NCBI RefSeq assembly: GCF_010548245.1
Contig: NZ_JAAGLR010000910.1
Span: 1 to 64,000 of the forward strand
DNA length: 64,000 nt
From: Streptomyces sp. SID11385
GTDB lineage: Bacteria > Actinomycetota > Actinomycetes > Streptomycetales > Streptomycetaceae
Reading direction: 5' to 3'
Each line of letters opens with the position of its first letter. Position 1 is the first letter of the stretch. The notes below the pieces were generated by a model, which saw only the letters and a program-made list of their open reading frames with translations, did no database searches and was not told the origin of the DNA. The translations under genes were made by a program, and so were the position numbers. Shown piece by piece: positions 17,976 to 27,865 of the stretch.

Positions 17976-19583
17976 ATGAACCTGGAGTGCATTTCTGCGA
18001 ACACCTCGGCGAGGCCGGGGCCCGGCGGCGGAGCGGAGCGCACGGGCGGCGCGGTCCCGTCCCGTCCGCGCCGCCGTGCCCGCCGCACGGCCCGCGTGCT
18101 CGTGCCGGTGCTCGCCGTCTGCCTCGCGCTCATCGCCGCCGCCGCACCCTCCCCGGCACCCCAGGGGATCGGCGACCGGCTCTTCCCTGCCCTCGGCAAC
18201 CCCGGCTACGACGTGCTGGCCTACGACCTCTCGCTGACGTACGAGGGCGACAACCGCGCACCGCTGGAGGCCGTCACCCGTATCACCGCCAGGGCGGAGG
18301 CGTCCCTCGACCGGCTCAACCTCGACTTCTCCCACGGCAAGGTGCGCGCCGTCACCGTCAACGGCCGCACCGCCCGTCACGAGAGCGCCGGACAGGACCT
18401 CGTCATCACGCCCGGGAAACGCGTGCGCCCCGGAGAGCGGCTGCGCATCGTCGTACGGCACACGAGCGATCCACGGCCGCCGGCGGCCGGGCAGGGCGAG
18501 GGCGGCTGGGTCCGGACGAAGGACGGCCTGGCCATGGCCAACCAGGCGGACGCGGCCCACCGGGTCTTCCCCGGCAACGATCACCCCTCCGACAAGGCGG
18601 ACTTCACCTTCCGCGTCACCGCGCCACGCGGCGTGACCGTGGTCGCCAACGGCCTCCTCGCGGGCCGGGCCGACGCGGCGGGCGGCGCGACGACCTGGAC
18701 GTACCGCACTCTGCACCCGATGGCCACCGAACTGGCCCAGCTCTCCCTCGGCCGCTCCGTCGTGCCACGCAGGCCGGGGCCGCACGGCCTCCCGGTCCGC
18801 GACGTCGTCCCCGCGGCCGATCGTGAGCGCCTGGAGCCATGGCTGCGCAGGACACCGGGACAGCTGCGGTGGATGGAGAAGCGGGTGGGGAACTTCCCCT
18901 TCGAGGCGTACGGAGTGCTCGTCGCCGACACGAACACGGGCTTCGAACTGGAGACACAGACGCTCTCGCTCTTCGAGCGGCGCCTGTTCACCGACCGCCG
19001 TTACCCCGAGTGGTACGTCGACTCCGTCCTCGTGCACGAGCTGGCGCACCAGTGGTTCGGCGACAGCGTGAGCCCGCGCACCTGGTCGGACCTGTGGCTC
19101 AACGAGGGCCACGCCACGTGGTACGAGGGGCTCTACGCCGAGGAACGGGGCGGCCCCACGCTGGAGAGCCGTATGCGCGAGGCGTACGGGGCGAGCGACG
19201 GGTGGCGGGCGGAGGGCGGACCGCCGGCCCGCCCCAAGGCACCCGGCAACGGCAAGATCAGCATCTTCCGTCCCGTCGTCTACGACGGCAGTGCCCTGGT
19301 GCTCTACGCCCTGCGCCAGGAGATCGGGGCGGACGCCTTCGCCCGTGTCGAGCGCCGCTGGGTCGCCGAGCACCGCGACGGCACGGCGGACACCGCGGCC
19401 TTCGTCCGGCTCGCCTCCGACGTCGCGGGGCGCGATCTCGGCGCGTTCCTCCGCCCATGGCTGTACGGGGCGAAGACGCCAGCGATGCCCGGCCACCCGG
19501 ACTGGACCGCCGACGCGCCCGACGCGGAACAGCCGCGAAGCACGACTCCGCACCGCCTCGCCGCACCACCACGGACGCGATGA
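17976..19583 (+). CDS. Secreted M1-family aminopeptidase
   Basis: Zinc metallopeptidase of family M1, 535 residues, probably exported. An Arg-rich stretch and a hydrophobic segment ([18 protein letters not shown]) form a signal peptide. The zinc site HExxH-x18-E is complete: His354, Glu355, His358 and Glu377 ([10 protein letters not shown]). The exopeptidase loop reads GFELETQ instead of GAMEN, a variant seen in actinobacterial members. The ATG at 17976 has no ribosome-binding site; TTGCTG and TAACTC lie just upstream, so a leaderless message is possible. A small hairpin is at 17901-17918. Confidence 0.85.
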   Translation: MNLECISANTSARPGPGGGAERTGGAVPSRPRRRARRTARVLVPVLAVCLALIAAAAPSPAPQGIGDRLFPALGNPGYDVLAYDLSLTYEGDNRAPLEAVTRITARAEASLDRLNLDFSHGKVRAVTVNGRTARHESAGQDLVITPGKRVRPGERLRIVVRHTSDPRPPAAGQGEGGWVRTKDGLAMANQADAAHRVFPGNDHPSDKADFTFRVTAPRGVTVVANGLLAGRADAAGGATTWTYRTLHPMATELAQLSLGRSVVPRRPGPHGLPVRDVVPAADRERLEPWLRRTPGQLRWMEKRVGNFPFEAYGVLVADTNTGFELETQTLSLFERRLFTDRRYPEWYVDSVLVHELAHQWFGDSVSPRTWSDLWLNEGHATWYEGLYAEERGGPTLESRMREAYGASDGWRAEGGPPARPKAPGNGKISIFRPVVYDGSALVLYALRQEIGADAFARVERRWVAEHRDGTADTAAFVRLASDVAGRDLGAFLRPWLYGAKTPAMPGHPDWTADAPDAEQPRSTTPHRLAAPPRTR

Positions 19584-19942
19584 CCTCGGAGGTGCGCGTA
19601 CGTGCCAGGCGGCGCCGTGGTGGCGATCCGTGGGGGCCGGCGGCCCGCGAGCGGCCGGGCCGGCGCTCGCGAGGCGGCCAGATCCGGCGTGGGGGAGGGC
19701 AGGTCCGGCGCTCGCGGGGCACTGGGGTCCCCGGCCCTCGCGGAGCGGGCCGGTCCGGCCGTCCGCACGCCTGCCGGTCCCGGCGCCCCGCCGGATAACT
19801 CGCGTGACGCCGCGAGGAGCGCCGTGGGACCATTTCCGGGCGAGCGACGCCCACGGGCCCGGGAATTCCCGGGGCTCTCCGGGCGTTGCTCACAGCAGCG
19901 GACCGGGTCCGCTCGCCGACCGCACTCGTCATTAAGGAACCA
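19584..19942. other. Intergenic region upstream of hflX
   Basis: 359 bases without a convincing gene. The notable element is a perfect 16-bp palindrome, CCCGGGAATTCCCGGG, at 19858-19873, 70 bases before hflX. The sequence just before the hflX start is comparatively AT-rich and includes AAGGA as ribosome-binding site. The palindrome may be an operator. Confidence 0.5.
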
Positions 19943-21505
19943 ATGACCCACACCCCTCCCTTTTCCCAGGACACTTCCGGAGACCAGGACGCGCCCCTCG
20001 GCGCGGAGGACACCGTGAACGAGACGCACCCGCGGGGACAGCAGCCGTCCCACAGCCACGGCCTGCGGGCCGATGCCCTGATGGAAGAGGACGCCGCCTG
20101 GAGCCAAGAGGTCGACGGCGCGCGGGACGGCGAGCAGTACGACCGCGAGGAGCGCGCGGCGCTGCGCAGGGTCGCCGGGCTCTCCACGGAGCTGGAGGAC
20201 GTCACCGAGGTCGAGTACCGCCAGCTCCGTCTGGAGCGGGTCATCCTCGTGGGCGTCTGGACCTCGGGCAGCGTCCATGACGCGGAGAACTCCCTGGCGG
20301 AGCTGGCCGCGCTCGCCGAGACCGCGGGCGCCCTCGTCCTCGACGGGGTCATCCAGCGCAGGGACAAGCCCGATCCGGCCACCTACATCGGCTCCGGCAA
20401 GGCCGTCGAACTGCGGGACCTGGTCCTGGAGAGCGGCGCCGACACCGTCGTCTGCGACGGTGAGCTGAGTCCGGGACAGCTCATCCACCTCGAAGACGTC
20501 GTCAAGGTCAAGGTCGTCGACCGCACGGCGCTGATCCTCGACATCTTCGCCCAGCACGCCAAGTCCCGAGAGGGCAAGGCGCAGGTGTCGCTCGCGCAGA
20601 TGCAGTACATGCTGCCGCGCCTGCGAGGCTGGGGGCAGTCGCTCTCCCGGCAGATGGGTGGCGGTGGCTCCGGCTCCTCCGGCGGGGGCATGGCCACGCG
20701 TGGTCCCGGTGAGACCAAGATCGAGACCGACCGGCGGCGCATTCGCGAGAAGATGGCGAAGATGCGCCGGGAGATCGCCGAGATGAAGACCGGGCGTGAC
20801 CTCAAGCGCCAGGAACGCCGGCGCAACAAGGTCCCCTCGGTGGCCATCGCCGGCTACACCAACGCCGGCAAGTCCTCGCTGCTCAACCGCCTCACGGGTG
20901 CCGGGGTACTGGTCGAGAACGCCCTCTTCGCGACCCTCGACCCGACGGTGCGCCGGGCCGAGACGCCGAGCGGGCGGCTCTACACGCTCGCGGACACGGT
21001 GGGCTTCGTACGGCACCTGCCGCACCACCTCGTCGAGGCGTTCCGCTCCACGATGGAGGAGGTCGGCGACTCCGACCTGATCCTTCATGTGGTCGACGGC
21101 TCGCACCCGGCTCCCGAGGAGCAGCTCGCCGCCGTGCGCGAAGTGGTCAGGGAGGTCGGGGCCACCGATGTGCCCGAGATCGTCGTGATCAACAAGGCGG
21201 ACGCGGCCGACCCCGTCGTGCTCCAGCGGCTGCTGCGCGTCGAGAAGCACTCGATCGCGGTCTCCGCCCGCAGCGGGCAGGGGATCGAGGAACTGCTCGC
21301 GCTCATCGACGAGGAACTGCCGCGCCCCGCCGTCGAGGTCGACGTGCTCGTCCCCTACACCGAGGGCAAGTACATCGCCCGGGCGCACGTCGAGGGCGAG
21401 GTCCTCTCCGAGGAGCACACCCCCGAGGGCACCCGGCTCAAGGCGCTGGTGCACGAGGAACTGGCCGCGGAACTGCACAGGTTCAGCCCGGTCGGCTCGC
21501 ACTGA
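19943..21505 (+). CDS. hflX: GTPase HflX
   Basis: Ribosome-associated GTPase that in E. coli splits stalled 70S ribosomes; actinobacterial homologues are linked to antibiotic stress. It is 520 residues. The N-terminal domain has DATYIGSGK-type sequence (PDPATYIGSGKA) and a glycine loop GGGGSGSSGGGMATRGPGE. The GTPase domain has G1 GYTNAGKSS (304-312), G3 DTVGF and G4 NKAD. A charged N-terminal extension of about 90 residues precedes the HflX core. ATG start with AAGGA at good spacing. Confidence 0.95.
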   Translation: MTHTPPFSQDTSGDQDAPLGAEDTVNETHPRGQQPSHSHGLRADALMEEDAAWSQEVDGARDGEQYDREERAALRRVAGLSTELEDVTEVEYRQLRLERVILVGVWTSGSVHDAENSLAELAALAETAGALVLDGVIQRRDKPDPATYIGSGKAVELRDLVLESGADTVVCDGELSPGQLIHLEDVVKVKVVDRTALILDIFAQHAKSREGKAQVSLAQMQYMLPRLRGWGQSLSRQMGGGGSGSSGGGMATRGPGETKIETDRRRIREKMAKMRREIAEMKTGRDLKRQERRRNKVPSVAIAGYTNAGKSSLLNRLTGAGVLVENALFATLDPTVRRAETPSGRLYTLADTVGFVRHLPHHLVEAFRSTMEEVGDSDLILHVVDGSHPAPEEQLAAVREVVREVGATDVPEIVVINKADAADPVVLQRLLRVEKHSIAVSARSGQGIEELLALIDEELPRPAVEVDVLVPYTEGKYIARAHVEGEVLSEEHTPEGTRLKALVHEELAAELHRFSPVGSH

Positions 21506-21549
21506 GCCCGCGGGCGGCGGCCTGCCGCCCGTACCGCCGCGGGCGCGCA

Positions 21550-21600
21550 GACGGCCGAAGGGCCCGTACCCCCGAGAGGGGCGCGGGCCCTTCGGCCGTC
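21550..21600 (+). terminator. Strong terminator after hflX
   Basis: A perfect 17-bp stem has arms at 21550-21566 and 21584-21600 with a 17-base loop. It lies 44 bases after the hflX stop and between convergent genes, so it probably serves both. There is no U-tract, as is usual in Streptomyces. Confidence 0.85.
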
Positions 21601-21762
21601 TCGTCACCGAATGCGGCTCGTGTCGCGGAGGTGGCCGGAGTGGAGGCGGTAGTCGCGGTCAACTCCCGCACGGCCGCGGCTCTTCCGTACCGTCGCAGTT
21701 CCTCCGTACCGCCCCCGTGACTCCTCGCGGAAAACGTCCTCGGCCCGGAGAACCCGCTCGCC

Positions 21763-22989
21763 TCAGGAGAGGCTGTCCGCCTTGTCGCTCACCGCGCGGT
21801 AGATGTCCTCCGCCTCCTTGCCCAGACGTGGGCCCGCGAGCCAGCCGCCCGTCACCGGGCCGATCGAGGTGTTCGAGACGAGGGCCGGCTTTCCGCCCGC
21901 GTTCTTGCCGATCCAGCCGCCGCCCGAGGCCCCGCCGGTCATGGTGCAGCCGATGCGATACATCGTCGGCTGCTCGGGAGCGAGCGAGAGACGGCCGGGC
22001 TTCGCGGGGCACTGGTAGAGGCCCTGGCCGTCGTAGGGCGGTGCCGCCGGGTAGCCGGAGGCGGTGAGGGATGGTGTCTTCGCCGCCGAAGGCGCGGCGA
22101 AGTCCACGGGCAGCGCGCCGCCCACGGTCTCCTCCAGCGACTTCCCGCCGCTGTGCTCCGGCGTCACGTGCAGGACGGCGAAGTCGTAGGGTGCCCCCGC
22201 GCCCCCCGTCGGACCGCCGCTCGCGATCCACTCCTTCGAAGTCTGCGCCCAGTCGCTCCACCACACCCCGTACGGAGCGATCTCCTCGCGCGTCGCCTTC
22301 TCCAACTCGGCGGTCGACTTCCCCGCGTTGTTGTAGGCGGGCACGAAGGCGATGTTGCGGTACCAGCCGCCCTTCTGCCCGGCGTGCACGCAGTGGCCCG
22401 CCGTCCACACGAGGTTGGACTTCCCCAGGTGGGCCGGGTCCTCGACGACTGTCGCCGAGCAGACCATCGAGCCCTCGGGGGAGTCGAAGAGGACCTTCCC
22501 GGCCTCGGGCAGCGCGTCATGGTACGGCGGGGTCACGGCGGCGGCCTTCACCGGTGCCGGCGTCGGGTCGGTCACGCCCTGGTCGTCCCCGAGGTCGCTG
22601 TCGTCCACTTTCTTCTGCGGGTCCTCGGCCCGCCGCATCCGGTCGGGGTCCCACAGGCCGTCGATGATCGGGTTGACGTAGTCCTCGGCCTTGCGCAGCC
22701 AGGTGTCCTTGTCCCACTTGCGCCAGGCGCCGTTCTCCCACTTCCCGAGATCGATGCCGTGCTCCTTGAGCCGGTCCCGCACGCCGTCGGGTATACGGAT
22801 CTTGTGATCGCCCGCCGAGGCCGAGGACTCCGAGACGATGGGCTTCGCGCCGTCGTCGCCGCTCGCCGAGTCGTCCTCGGGACCGCAGGCGGCCAGTGTC
22901 AGCGTGAGGCTCAGGGCGGCCCCGATCGCCATCGGCCAGGAGCCGCGACGCGTTCCCCGCCCCGTTGTCCGTGCCCGTGTGGTGCGCAT
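21763..22989 (-). CDS. Trypsin-fold serine peptidase lipoprotein
   Basis: 408-residue exported protein. A twin-arginine-like basic head and hydrophobic core end at the lipobox LAAC, so Cys35 is the likely lipid anchor. The chymotrypsin-fold triad is His199 (TAGHC), Asp269 (YDF) and Ser355 (GGASGGGW); the serine context matches the glutamyl-endopeptidase-like S1B group more than classic GDSGG. An acidic pro-region of about 130 residues precedes the catalytic domain. It faces away from the siderophore genes. Confidence 0.85.
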   Translation of the reverse strand: MRTTRARTTGRGTRRGSWPMAIGAALSLTLTLAACGPEDDSASGDDGAKPIVSESSASAGDHKIRIPDGVRDRLKEHGIDLGKWENGAWRKWDKDTWLRKAEDYVNPIIDGLWDPDRMRRAEDPQKKVDDSDLGDDQGVTDPTPAPVKAAAVTPPYHDALPEAGKVLFDSPEGSMVCSATVVEDPAHLGKSNLVWTAGHCVHAGQKGGWYRNIAFVPAYNNAGKSTAELEKATREEIAPYGVWWSDWAQTSKEWIASGGPTGGAGAPYDFAVLHVTPEHSGGKSLEETVGGALPVDFAAPSAAKTPSLTASGYPAAPPYDGQGLYQCPAKPGRLSLAPEQPTMYRIGCTMTGGASGGGWIGKNAGGKPALVSNTSIGPVTGGWLAGPRLGKEAEDIYRAVSDKADSLS

Positions 22990-23195
22990 TCTCGATCCCC
23001 CTGGACGTGCTGGATGTTGGCGACCCCACAGTATGGCGGGGCTTCAACGGCCTCGCTGCGCGGCGGCAACAGTTGGGTCACGGTGAAAGGGCCCCGGTCC
23101 GGCAGTCGAACCTCACGTGCAACACCCCGCCCCAGAGGTCGCGTTCAGGACGCACCGATGGTTTCCGGCCGACTTCGCCGCGCACAGCAAGGATC

Positions 23196-23217
23196 TTCGG
23201 ATGAGCCGTTATCCGGA
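23196..23217 (+). promoter_or_regulatory. Inverted repeat at leader ORF start
   Basis: TTCGGAT and ATCCGGA face each other across 8 bases, with 6 of 7 pairs matching. The left arm contains the first two bases of the leader ORF start codon, so the RNA hairpin could hide that start, or the DNA repeat could be an operator. No canonical DmdR/IdeR iron box is visible between 22990 and 23313. Confidence 0.45.
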
Positions 23218-23317
23218 GCGGTCCGCGTCGTTGGTACGAACGGGGGTCGTCGGCATGCCCGCCCTCGGCCCCGACACGCCGTTCGCACCGCGGGAGGACC
23301 TACCGCCTTGGCCGTGA
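23201..23317 (+). CDS. Possible 38-codon leader peptide
   Basis: ATG at 23201 has AAGGA seven bases upstream and opens a 38-residue frame beginning MSRYPERSASLVRTGVV. Its TGA overlaps the downstream aminotransferase GTG as GTGA, the classic layout of translational coupling. It has no recognisable domain. It may be a regulatory leader of the siderophore operon or a chance frame; conservation in relatives would decide. Confidence 0.4.
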   Translation: MSRYPERSASLVRTGVVGMPALGPDTPFAPREDLPPWP

Positions 23318-24690
23318 CCGAGTCCGTGCCCATCGCACCGACGACCACGCAGGAAGGGGTGCTGCGCAGGCAGTCCCTGCGGGAGTCGGCCGCGAGGACC
23401 TATGCCCGTGCCCTGCCCATCGTCCCCGTCCGGGCCCGGGGCCTGACCATCGAGGGCGCGGACGGCCGCAGGTATCTGGACTGTCTCTCCGGGGCGGGCA
23501 CCCTCGCCCTCGGTCACAACCACCCCGTAGTGCTCCAGGCGATCAGGGACGTCCTCGACTCCGAGGCCCCGTTGCACGTCCTGGACCTCGCGACGCCGGT
23601 CAAGGACGCCTTCGTCACCGAGCTGTTCCGCACCCTGCCGGGCGAACTGGCGGCCCACGGACGCATCCAGTTCTGCGGCCCCGCGGGCACCGACGCCGTC
23701 GAGGCCGCGCTCAAGCTCGTACGGCGCGCCACGGGCCGGCAGGCCGTGCTCGGCTTCACCGGCGCCTACCACGGCATGACCGCCGGGGCGCTCGACGTGT
23801 CCTCGGCCGCCACCTCGGTACGGGACACGCTGCGCCTCCCGTACCCGCAGGACTACCGCTGCCCCTTCGGGGTGGGCGGTGAGGCCGGTGCCGCGCTCGG
23901 CGCCAGGCTCGCCGAGAGCTACCTCGACGATCCCAAGTCCGGCGTGCCGCGACCCGCGGGAATGATCGTCGAGCCCGTCCAGGGCGAGGGCGGCGTGCAC
24001 CCGGCGCCGGACACCTGGCTGCGCCGGATGCGCGCCCTCACCCGCGCCCACGGACTGCCCCTCATCGCCGACGAGGTGCAGACCGGCGTCGGCCGCACCG
24101 GGGCCTTCTGGGCCGTCGACCACGCGGGCGTCGTGCCGGACGTCATGGTCCTTTCCAAGGCGATCGGCGGCAGCCTGCCGCTCGCCGTCGTCGTCTACCA
24201 CGAGGACCTCGACGTCTGGGAACCCGGTGCCCACGCCGGGACCTTCCGGGGCAACCAGCTCGCGATGGCCGCGGGCGCCGCGACCCTCGCCTACGTCCGC
24301 GAGAACGGACTCGCCGAGCGGGCCAGGGTCCTGGGCGCCCGCATGCTCGCCGCGCTGCGCTCCCTCGCGAGCCGCCACGCCTGGATCGGGGACGTGCGCG
24401 GCCGCGGGCTCATGCTCGGCGTCGAACTCGTCGACCCGGAGGGCGCCAGGCCGGGCGCCGCGGGACCGCCACCCGCCGATTCCGCGCGCGCCGTCGCCGT
24501 GCGCCGGGAGTGCCTGCGCCGCGGTCTCATCGTGGAGCTGGGCGGTCGCCACTCCGCCGTGGTCCGGCTGCTGCCCCCGCTCACGCTCACCGACGACCAG
24601 GCCACCGCCGTCCTGGACCGTTTCGCCGACGCGCTCGACGCCGTGGACCGCGATCCACGCGTACGGGCGCCGCGCACCCCACCCGTCTGA
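23314..24690 (+). CDS. Diaminobutyrate-type class III aminotransferase
   Basis: PLP enzyme of the 2-oxoglutarate-4-aminotransferase group (RhbA, EctB, DabA type), 458 residues. It is expected to make L-2,4-diaminobutyrate from aspartate semialdehyde with glutamate. Visible motifs include CGPAGTDAVEAALKL, the cofactor Asp in IADEVQTGVGRTG and Lys282 in LSKAIGG. I prefer the GTG at 23314 because it overlaps the leader TGA; a TTG at 23308 is better spaced from GGGAGG (23292-23297). It begins the siderophore operon. Confidence 0.87.
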   Translation: MTESVPIAPTTTQEGVLRRQSLRESAARTYARALPIVPVRARGLTIEGADGRRYLDCLSGAGTLALGHNHPVVLQAIRDVLDSEAPLHVLDLATPVKDAFVTELFRTLPGELAAHGRIQFCGPAGTDAVEAALKLVRRATGRQAVLGFTGAYHGMTAGALDVSSAATSVRDTLRLPYPQDYRCPFGVGGEAGAALGARLAESYLDDPKSGVPRPAGMIVEPVQGEGGVHPAPDTWLRRMRALTRAHGLPLIADEVQTGVGRTGAFWAVDHAGVVPDVMVLSKAIGGSLPLAVVVYHEDLDVWEPGAHAGTFRGNQLAMAAGAATLAYVRENGLAERARVLGARMLAALRSLASRHAWIGDVRGRGLMLGVELVDPEGARPGAAGPPPADSARAVAVRRECLRRGLIVELGGRHSAVVRLLPPLTLTDDQATAVLDRFADALDAVDRDPRVRAPRTPPV

Positions 24691-24776
24691 GCGCGCCCTT
24701 CCGCGTGCCAGTCCCCCCACCGGCCCCCTCCCCTCAGCCGCGGGGCCACACGATCACGTCCCTCAAGGAAGCGCCC

Positions 24777-26897
24777 GTGAACCCGAACACCGCACCCGAC
24801 GGCCGGTACCCCCTCGCACCCGAGGCCGGAAGTACGAGTTCGGCACGCCCCGAAGACGGTGTCGTCCCCCGGCAGCACACGGCCGCGCCCACGGAACACC
24901 TCGACGGTGCCGCGGTCGATCTCCTCGAACACCCCGATGTGCCGACCGCGGCGGAGGCCGCCGCGCTGGAGTCGCTGCTGCGCTGCTGGGTGCGCGAGAC
25001 CGGTGTCGAGGCGGCGGAGCACGGGCCGCTGCGCATCTCGCTGCCGGCCCAGGAGGCGACGCTCGTCGTCCCGGTACGGTACTGGTCCGCCGCCGGGCTG
25101 CACCGCTTCGGCCTGCCCCGCCTCGAACACCACGGCCCCGCCCCGGTGCACAGCGGCAGCGCCTTCCCGCGCCGCGCCGTCGTCCGCCAGGGCAGGGCAC
25201 CGCGCCTCACCGCGCCACTGGACGCGGCAACGGTCGCCGAGGTGCTGAGCAAGGAGGTCCACGCGGGGACGGTGACGGACGGTCCGGGCCAGGGCGGGAC
25301 GCCGGCGGACAGTACGGGCCGGCGCGCTACCGACGGTGCCGCGGAGAACCCCGTACCGTCCGGCGGCCCCGCCCCCACCGTCCCCCGGCAGGCCGCGTCC
25401 GCCGCCGACGACGACCTCGTGGCACGGGTCAGGGACTCGGTACGCCGGACCGCCGTCTTCCTCTCCTTCCGCCGCCGCCACGCCGAGGACTCGTCCACTC
25501 CCTTCCTCGCCGCCGAGCAGGCGCTCCTCCTCGGCCACCCGCTCCACCCCACCCCCAAGAGCAGGCAGGGGCTCAGCGAGGCGGAAGCCCGGCTCTACTC
25601 GCCCGAGCTGCGCGGTGCCTTCCCGCTCCACTGGCTGGCCGTGCACAAGGACGTCCTCGCCACCGACTCGGCCTGGACCGAGCGCGGCAGGACCGTCTCG
25701 GCGGGCGCGCTCACCGAGCGCCTCGCAGGGCCGGGACTCGCCCTCCCACCCGGCACCGTCGCGCTGCCCCTGCACCCCTGGCAGGCCCGCGACCTGGCGC
25801 AGCGCCCGGAGGTCCACGCGCTGGCCGACGCCGGACTGCTCACCCCCCTCGGCCCGTACGGGGAACCGTGGTCGCCCACCTCCTCGGTGCGCACCGTGTA
25901 CCGGGCCGAGGCCCCGGCCATGCTCAAGCTCTCGCTCGGCCTGCGCATCACCAACTCGCGCCGCGAGAACCTCCGCAAGGAACTCCGCCGCGGTGTCGAG
26001 GTGCACCGCCTGCTCCGTACCGGACTCGGCGCCGAGTGGCACGCCGCCCACCCCTGCTTCGACATCGTGCGCGACCCCGCCTGGATCGCCGTCGACGGCC
26101 CGGACGGCGAACCGCTGCGCGGGGTGGACGTCATGATCCGCCACAATCCCTTCACCCCGGCGACCGACGCCGCCTGCCTCGCCGGCCTCGTCTCGCCGCG
26201 CCCCCTGCCCCCGATCGGCGGGCACCCCGCCGAGCCGAGCGGACTCCTCGCACACGGCTCACAGGCCCAGCAGCCCATGCGCTCCCGGCTCAGCGAGCTG
26301 ATCACCCGGCTCGCCCAGCGCACCGGCAGGCCACGCGGCACCGTCGCCACCGAGTGGTTCCTGCGCTACCTGGAATGCGTCGTCCGCCCGATCCTGTGGC
26401 TCGACGGGCACGCGGGCGTCGCGCTGGAGGCGCACCAGCAGAACACCGTCGTCCTGCTCGACGCCGAGGGCTGGCCGAGCGGCGGCAGGTACCGCGACAA
26501 CCAGGGCTACTACTTCCGCGACTCGCACCGCGAGGCGCTGGAACGCCGACTGCCCGGCATCGGTGCGGAGAGCGACACGTTCGTCCCCGACGACGTGACG
26601 GACGAGCGCTTCACGTACTACCTCGCCATCAACAACGTCCTCGGCCTCGTCGGTGCCCTCGGCTCGCAGGGCCTCGCGGACGAACAGCTGCTGCTCGCCG
26701 CCCTGCGCGGCTTCCTCGCCGGAGCCGCTCAAGGCCCCGAAGCCCTCGGCTCCGGGCTGCCCGCCCTGCTGCTCGACAGCCCCGTCCTGCGCTGCAAGGC
26801 CAATCTGCTGACGCGGCTGCACGGACTCGACGAACTCGTCGGCCCCGTCGACACCCAGTCCGTGTACGTACGTTTCCGCAACCCGCTGCACCACTGA
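24777..26897 (+). CDS. NIS siderophore synthetase 1 (IucA/IucC family)
   Basis: ATP-dependent synthetase that joins a carboxylic acid such as citrate to an amine without an NRPS, 706 residues. ATP-site motifs are visible: HPTPKSRQG (His257, Lys261, Arg263), HPWQ, KLSLGLRITN (Lys384), EAHQQN (Glu551, His553) and RDNQGYYFRDS. It resembles RhbC. It is longer than the usual 580-620 residues, partly from a Gly/Thr/Pro-rich insert near 165-215. GTG start with AAGGAA six bases upstream; 86 bases after the aminotransferase. Confidence 0.87.
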   Translation: MNPNTAPDGRYPLAPEAGSTSSARPEDGVVPRQHTAAPTEHLDGAAVDLLEHPDVPTAAEAAALESLLRCWVRETGVEAAEHGPLRISLPAQEATLVVPVRYWSAAGLHRFGLPRLEHHGPAPVHSGSAFPRRAVVRQGRAPRLTAPLDAATVAEVLSKEVHAGTVTDGPGQGGTPADSTGRRATDGAAENPVPSGGPAPTVPRQAASAADDDLVARVRDSVRRTAVFLSFRRRHAEDSSTPFLAAEQALLLGHPLHPTPKSRQGLSEAEARLYSPELRGAFPLHWLAVHKDVLATDSAWTERGRTVSAGALTERLAGPGLALPPGTVALPLHPWQARDLAQRPEVHALADAGLLTPLGPYGEPWSPTSSVRTVYRAEAPAMLKLSLGLRITNSRRENLRKELRRGVEVHRLLRTGLGAEWHAAHPCFDIVRDPAWIAVDGPDGEPLRGVDVMIRHNPFTPATDAACLAGLVSPRPLPPIGGHPAEPSGLLAHGSQAQQPMRSRLSELITRLAQRTGRPRGTVATEWFLRYLECVVRPILWLDGHAGVALEAHQQNTVVLLDAEGWPSGGRYRDNQGYYFRDSHREALERRLPGIGAESDTFVPDDVTDERFTYYLAINNVLGLVGALGSQGLADEQLLLAALRGFLAGAAQGPEALGSGLPALLLDSPVLRCKANLLTRLHGLDELVGPVDTQSVYVRFRNPLHH

Positions 26898-26986
26898 GGA
26901 CCACGCGCGGGGCCGGGCCTCACCCACCCGGCCCCGCACCCGTACCGCCCTACCGCCGCGCCCGTCCCCGAACCGAGGAGTGCACC

Positions 26987-27685
26987 ATGCCCACAGCGGA
27001 CACCCCCCTCGCGGGGGCCGCGCCGCCCGCGTCCGCCGTCGCCGAGGACGAGGCACCGGGCCCAGGCATAGCCAGGGCCGGACACCCCGGCCCTGACCCC
27101 GAAGACGCGTCGCCCGTCGCCGACGCCCCGCCCGGCGACTGGGCGCCCGTCCCCACGCCGCACGGCCTCTTCCGGCTGCGGCCCGTCGTGCTGCCGCGTG
27201 ACCTCGCCCTGCTCACGGCGTGGATGAACGACCCGGAAGTGGCCGCCTTCTGGGAACTCGCCGGCCCGCCCGCCGTGACCGCGGCCCACGTGCGCCCCCA
27301 GACCGAGGGCGACGGACGCAGCGTGCCCTGCCTCGGCCTGCTCGACGGACGACCGATGAGCTACTGGGAGATCTACCGCGCCGACCACGACGTCCTCACC
27401 CCGTACTACCCCGCGCGACCGCACGACATCGGCGTCCACCTGCTCCTCGGCGGCGGAACCGACCGGGGTCGCGGCGTCGGTACGGGGTTGCTGCGCGCCG
27501 TCACGTCGCTGATCCTCGCGCACCGCCCGTACGCCACCCGTGTCCTCGCCGAACCGGACGTGCGCAACGTCCGCTCCGTCGCCGCGTTCCTGCGCGCCGG
27601 ATACCGCAAGGACCGCGAGCTGGACCTGCCCGGCAAACGCGCCGCCCTGATGATCAGGGACCGCGCCCCGACGTCTCCCGCCTGA
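26987..27685 (+). CDS. GNAT acetyltransferase, siderophore type
   Basis: 232 residues. The first 60 are Ala/Pro-rich and poorly ordered; the rest is a GNAT domain of the IucB/RhbD type. The acetyl-CoA loop is seen in GGTDRGRGVGTGLLRA, followed by the family-typical EPDVRNVRSVAAFLRAGY. In known NIS pathways this enzyme acylates a hydroxylated diamine, but no hydroxylase is encoded here, so the acceptor may be free diaminobutyrate. GAGGAG precedes the ATG. Confidence 0.85.
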   Translation: MPTADTPLAGAAPPASAVAEDEAPGPGIARAGHPGPDPEDASPVADAPPGDWAPVPTPHGLFRLRPVVLPRDLALLTAWMNDPEVAAFWELAGPPAVTAAHVRPQTEGDGRSVPCLGLLDGRPMSYWEIYRADHDVLTPYYPARPHDIGVHLLLGGGTDRGRGVGTGLLRAVTSLILAHRPYATRVLAEPDVRNVRSVAAFLRAGYRKDRELDLPGKRAALMIRDRAPTSPA

Positions 27686-27865
27686 CGCGTACGCGCCGTT
27701 CTCCTCCACGCCGTCCGCCCGTGGTCCTTTTCGCGCGCCGCGGGTACGTACCCGGGTACCCACCGCGGCGCCCCGCTCGCGCACGCCCTGCCGCCTTCCC
27801 CGCACACGTACGCCTTCCGTCGTATCCGCACGTCCGCACACCGGTCGCCACCGAAGGAGCCCTTC

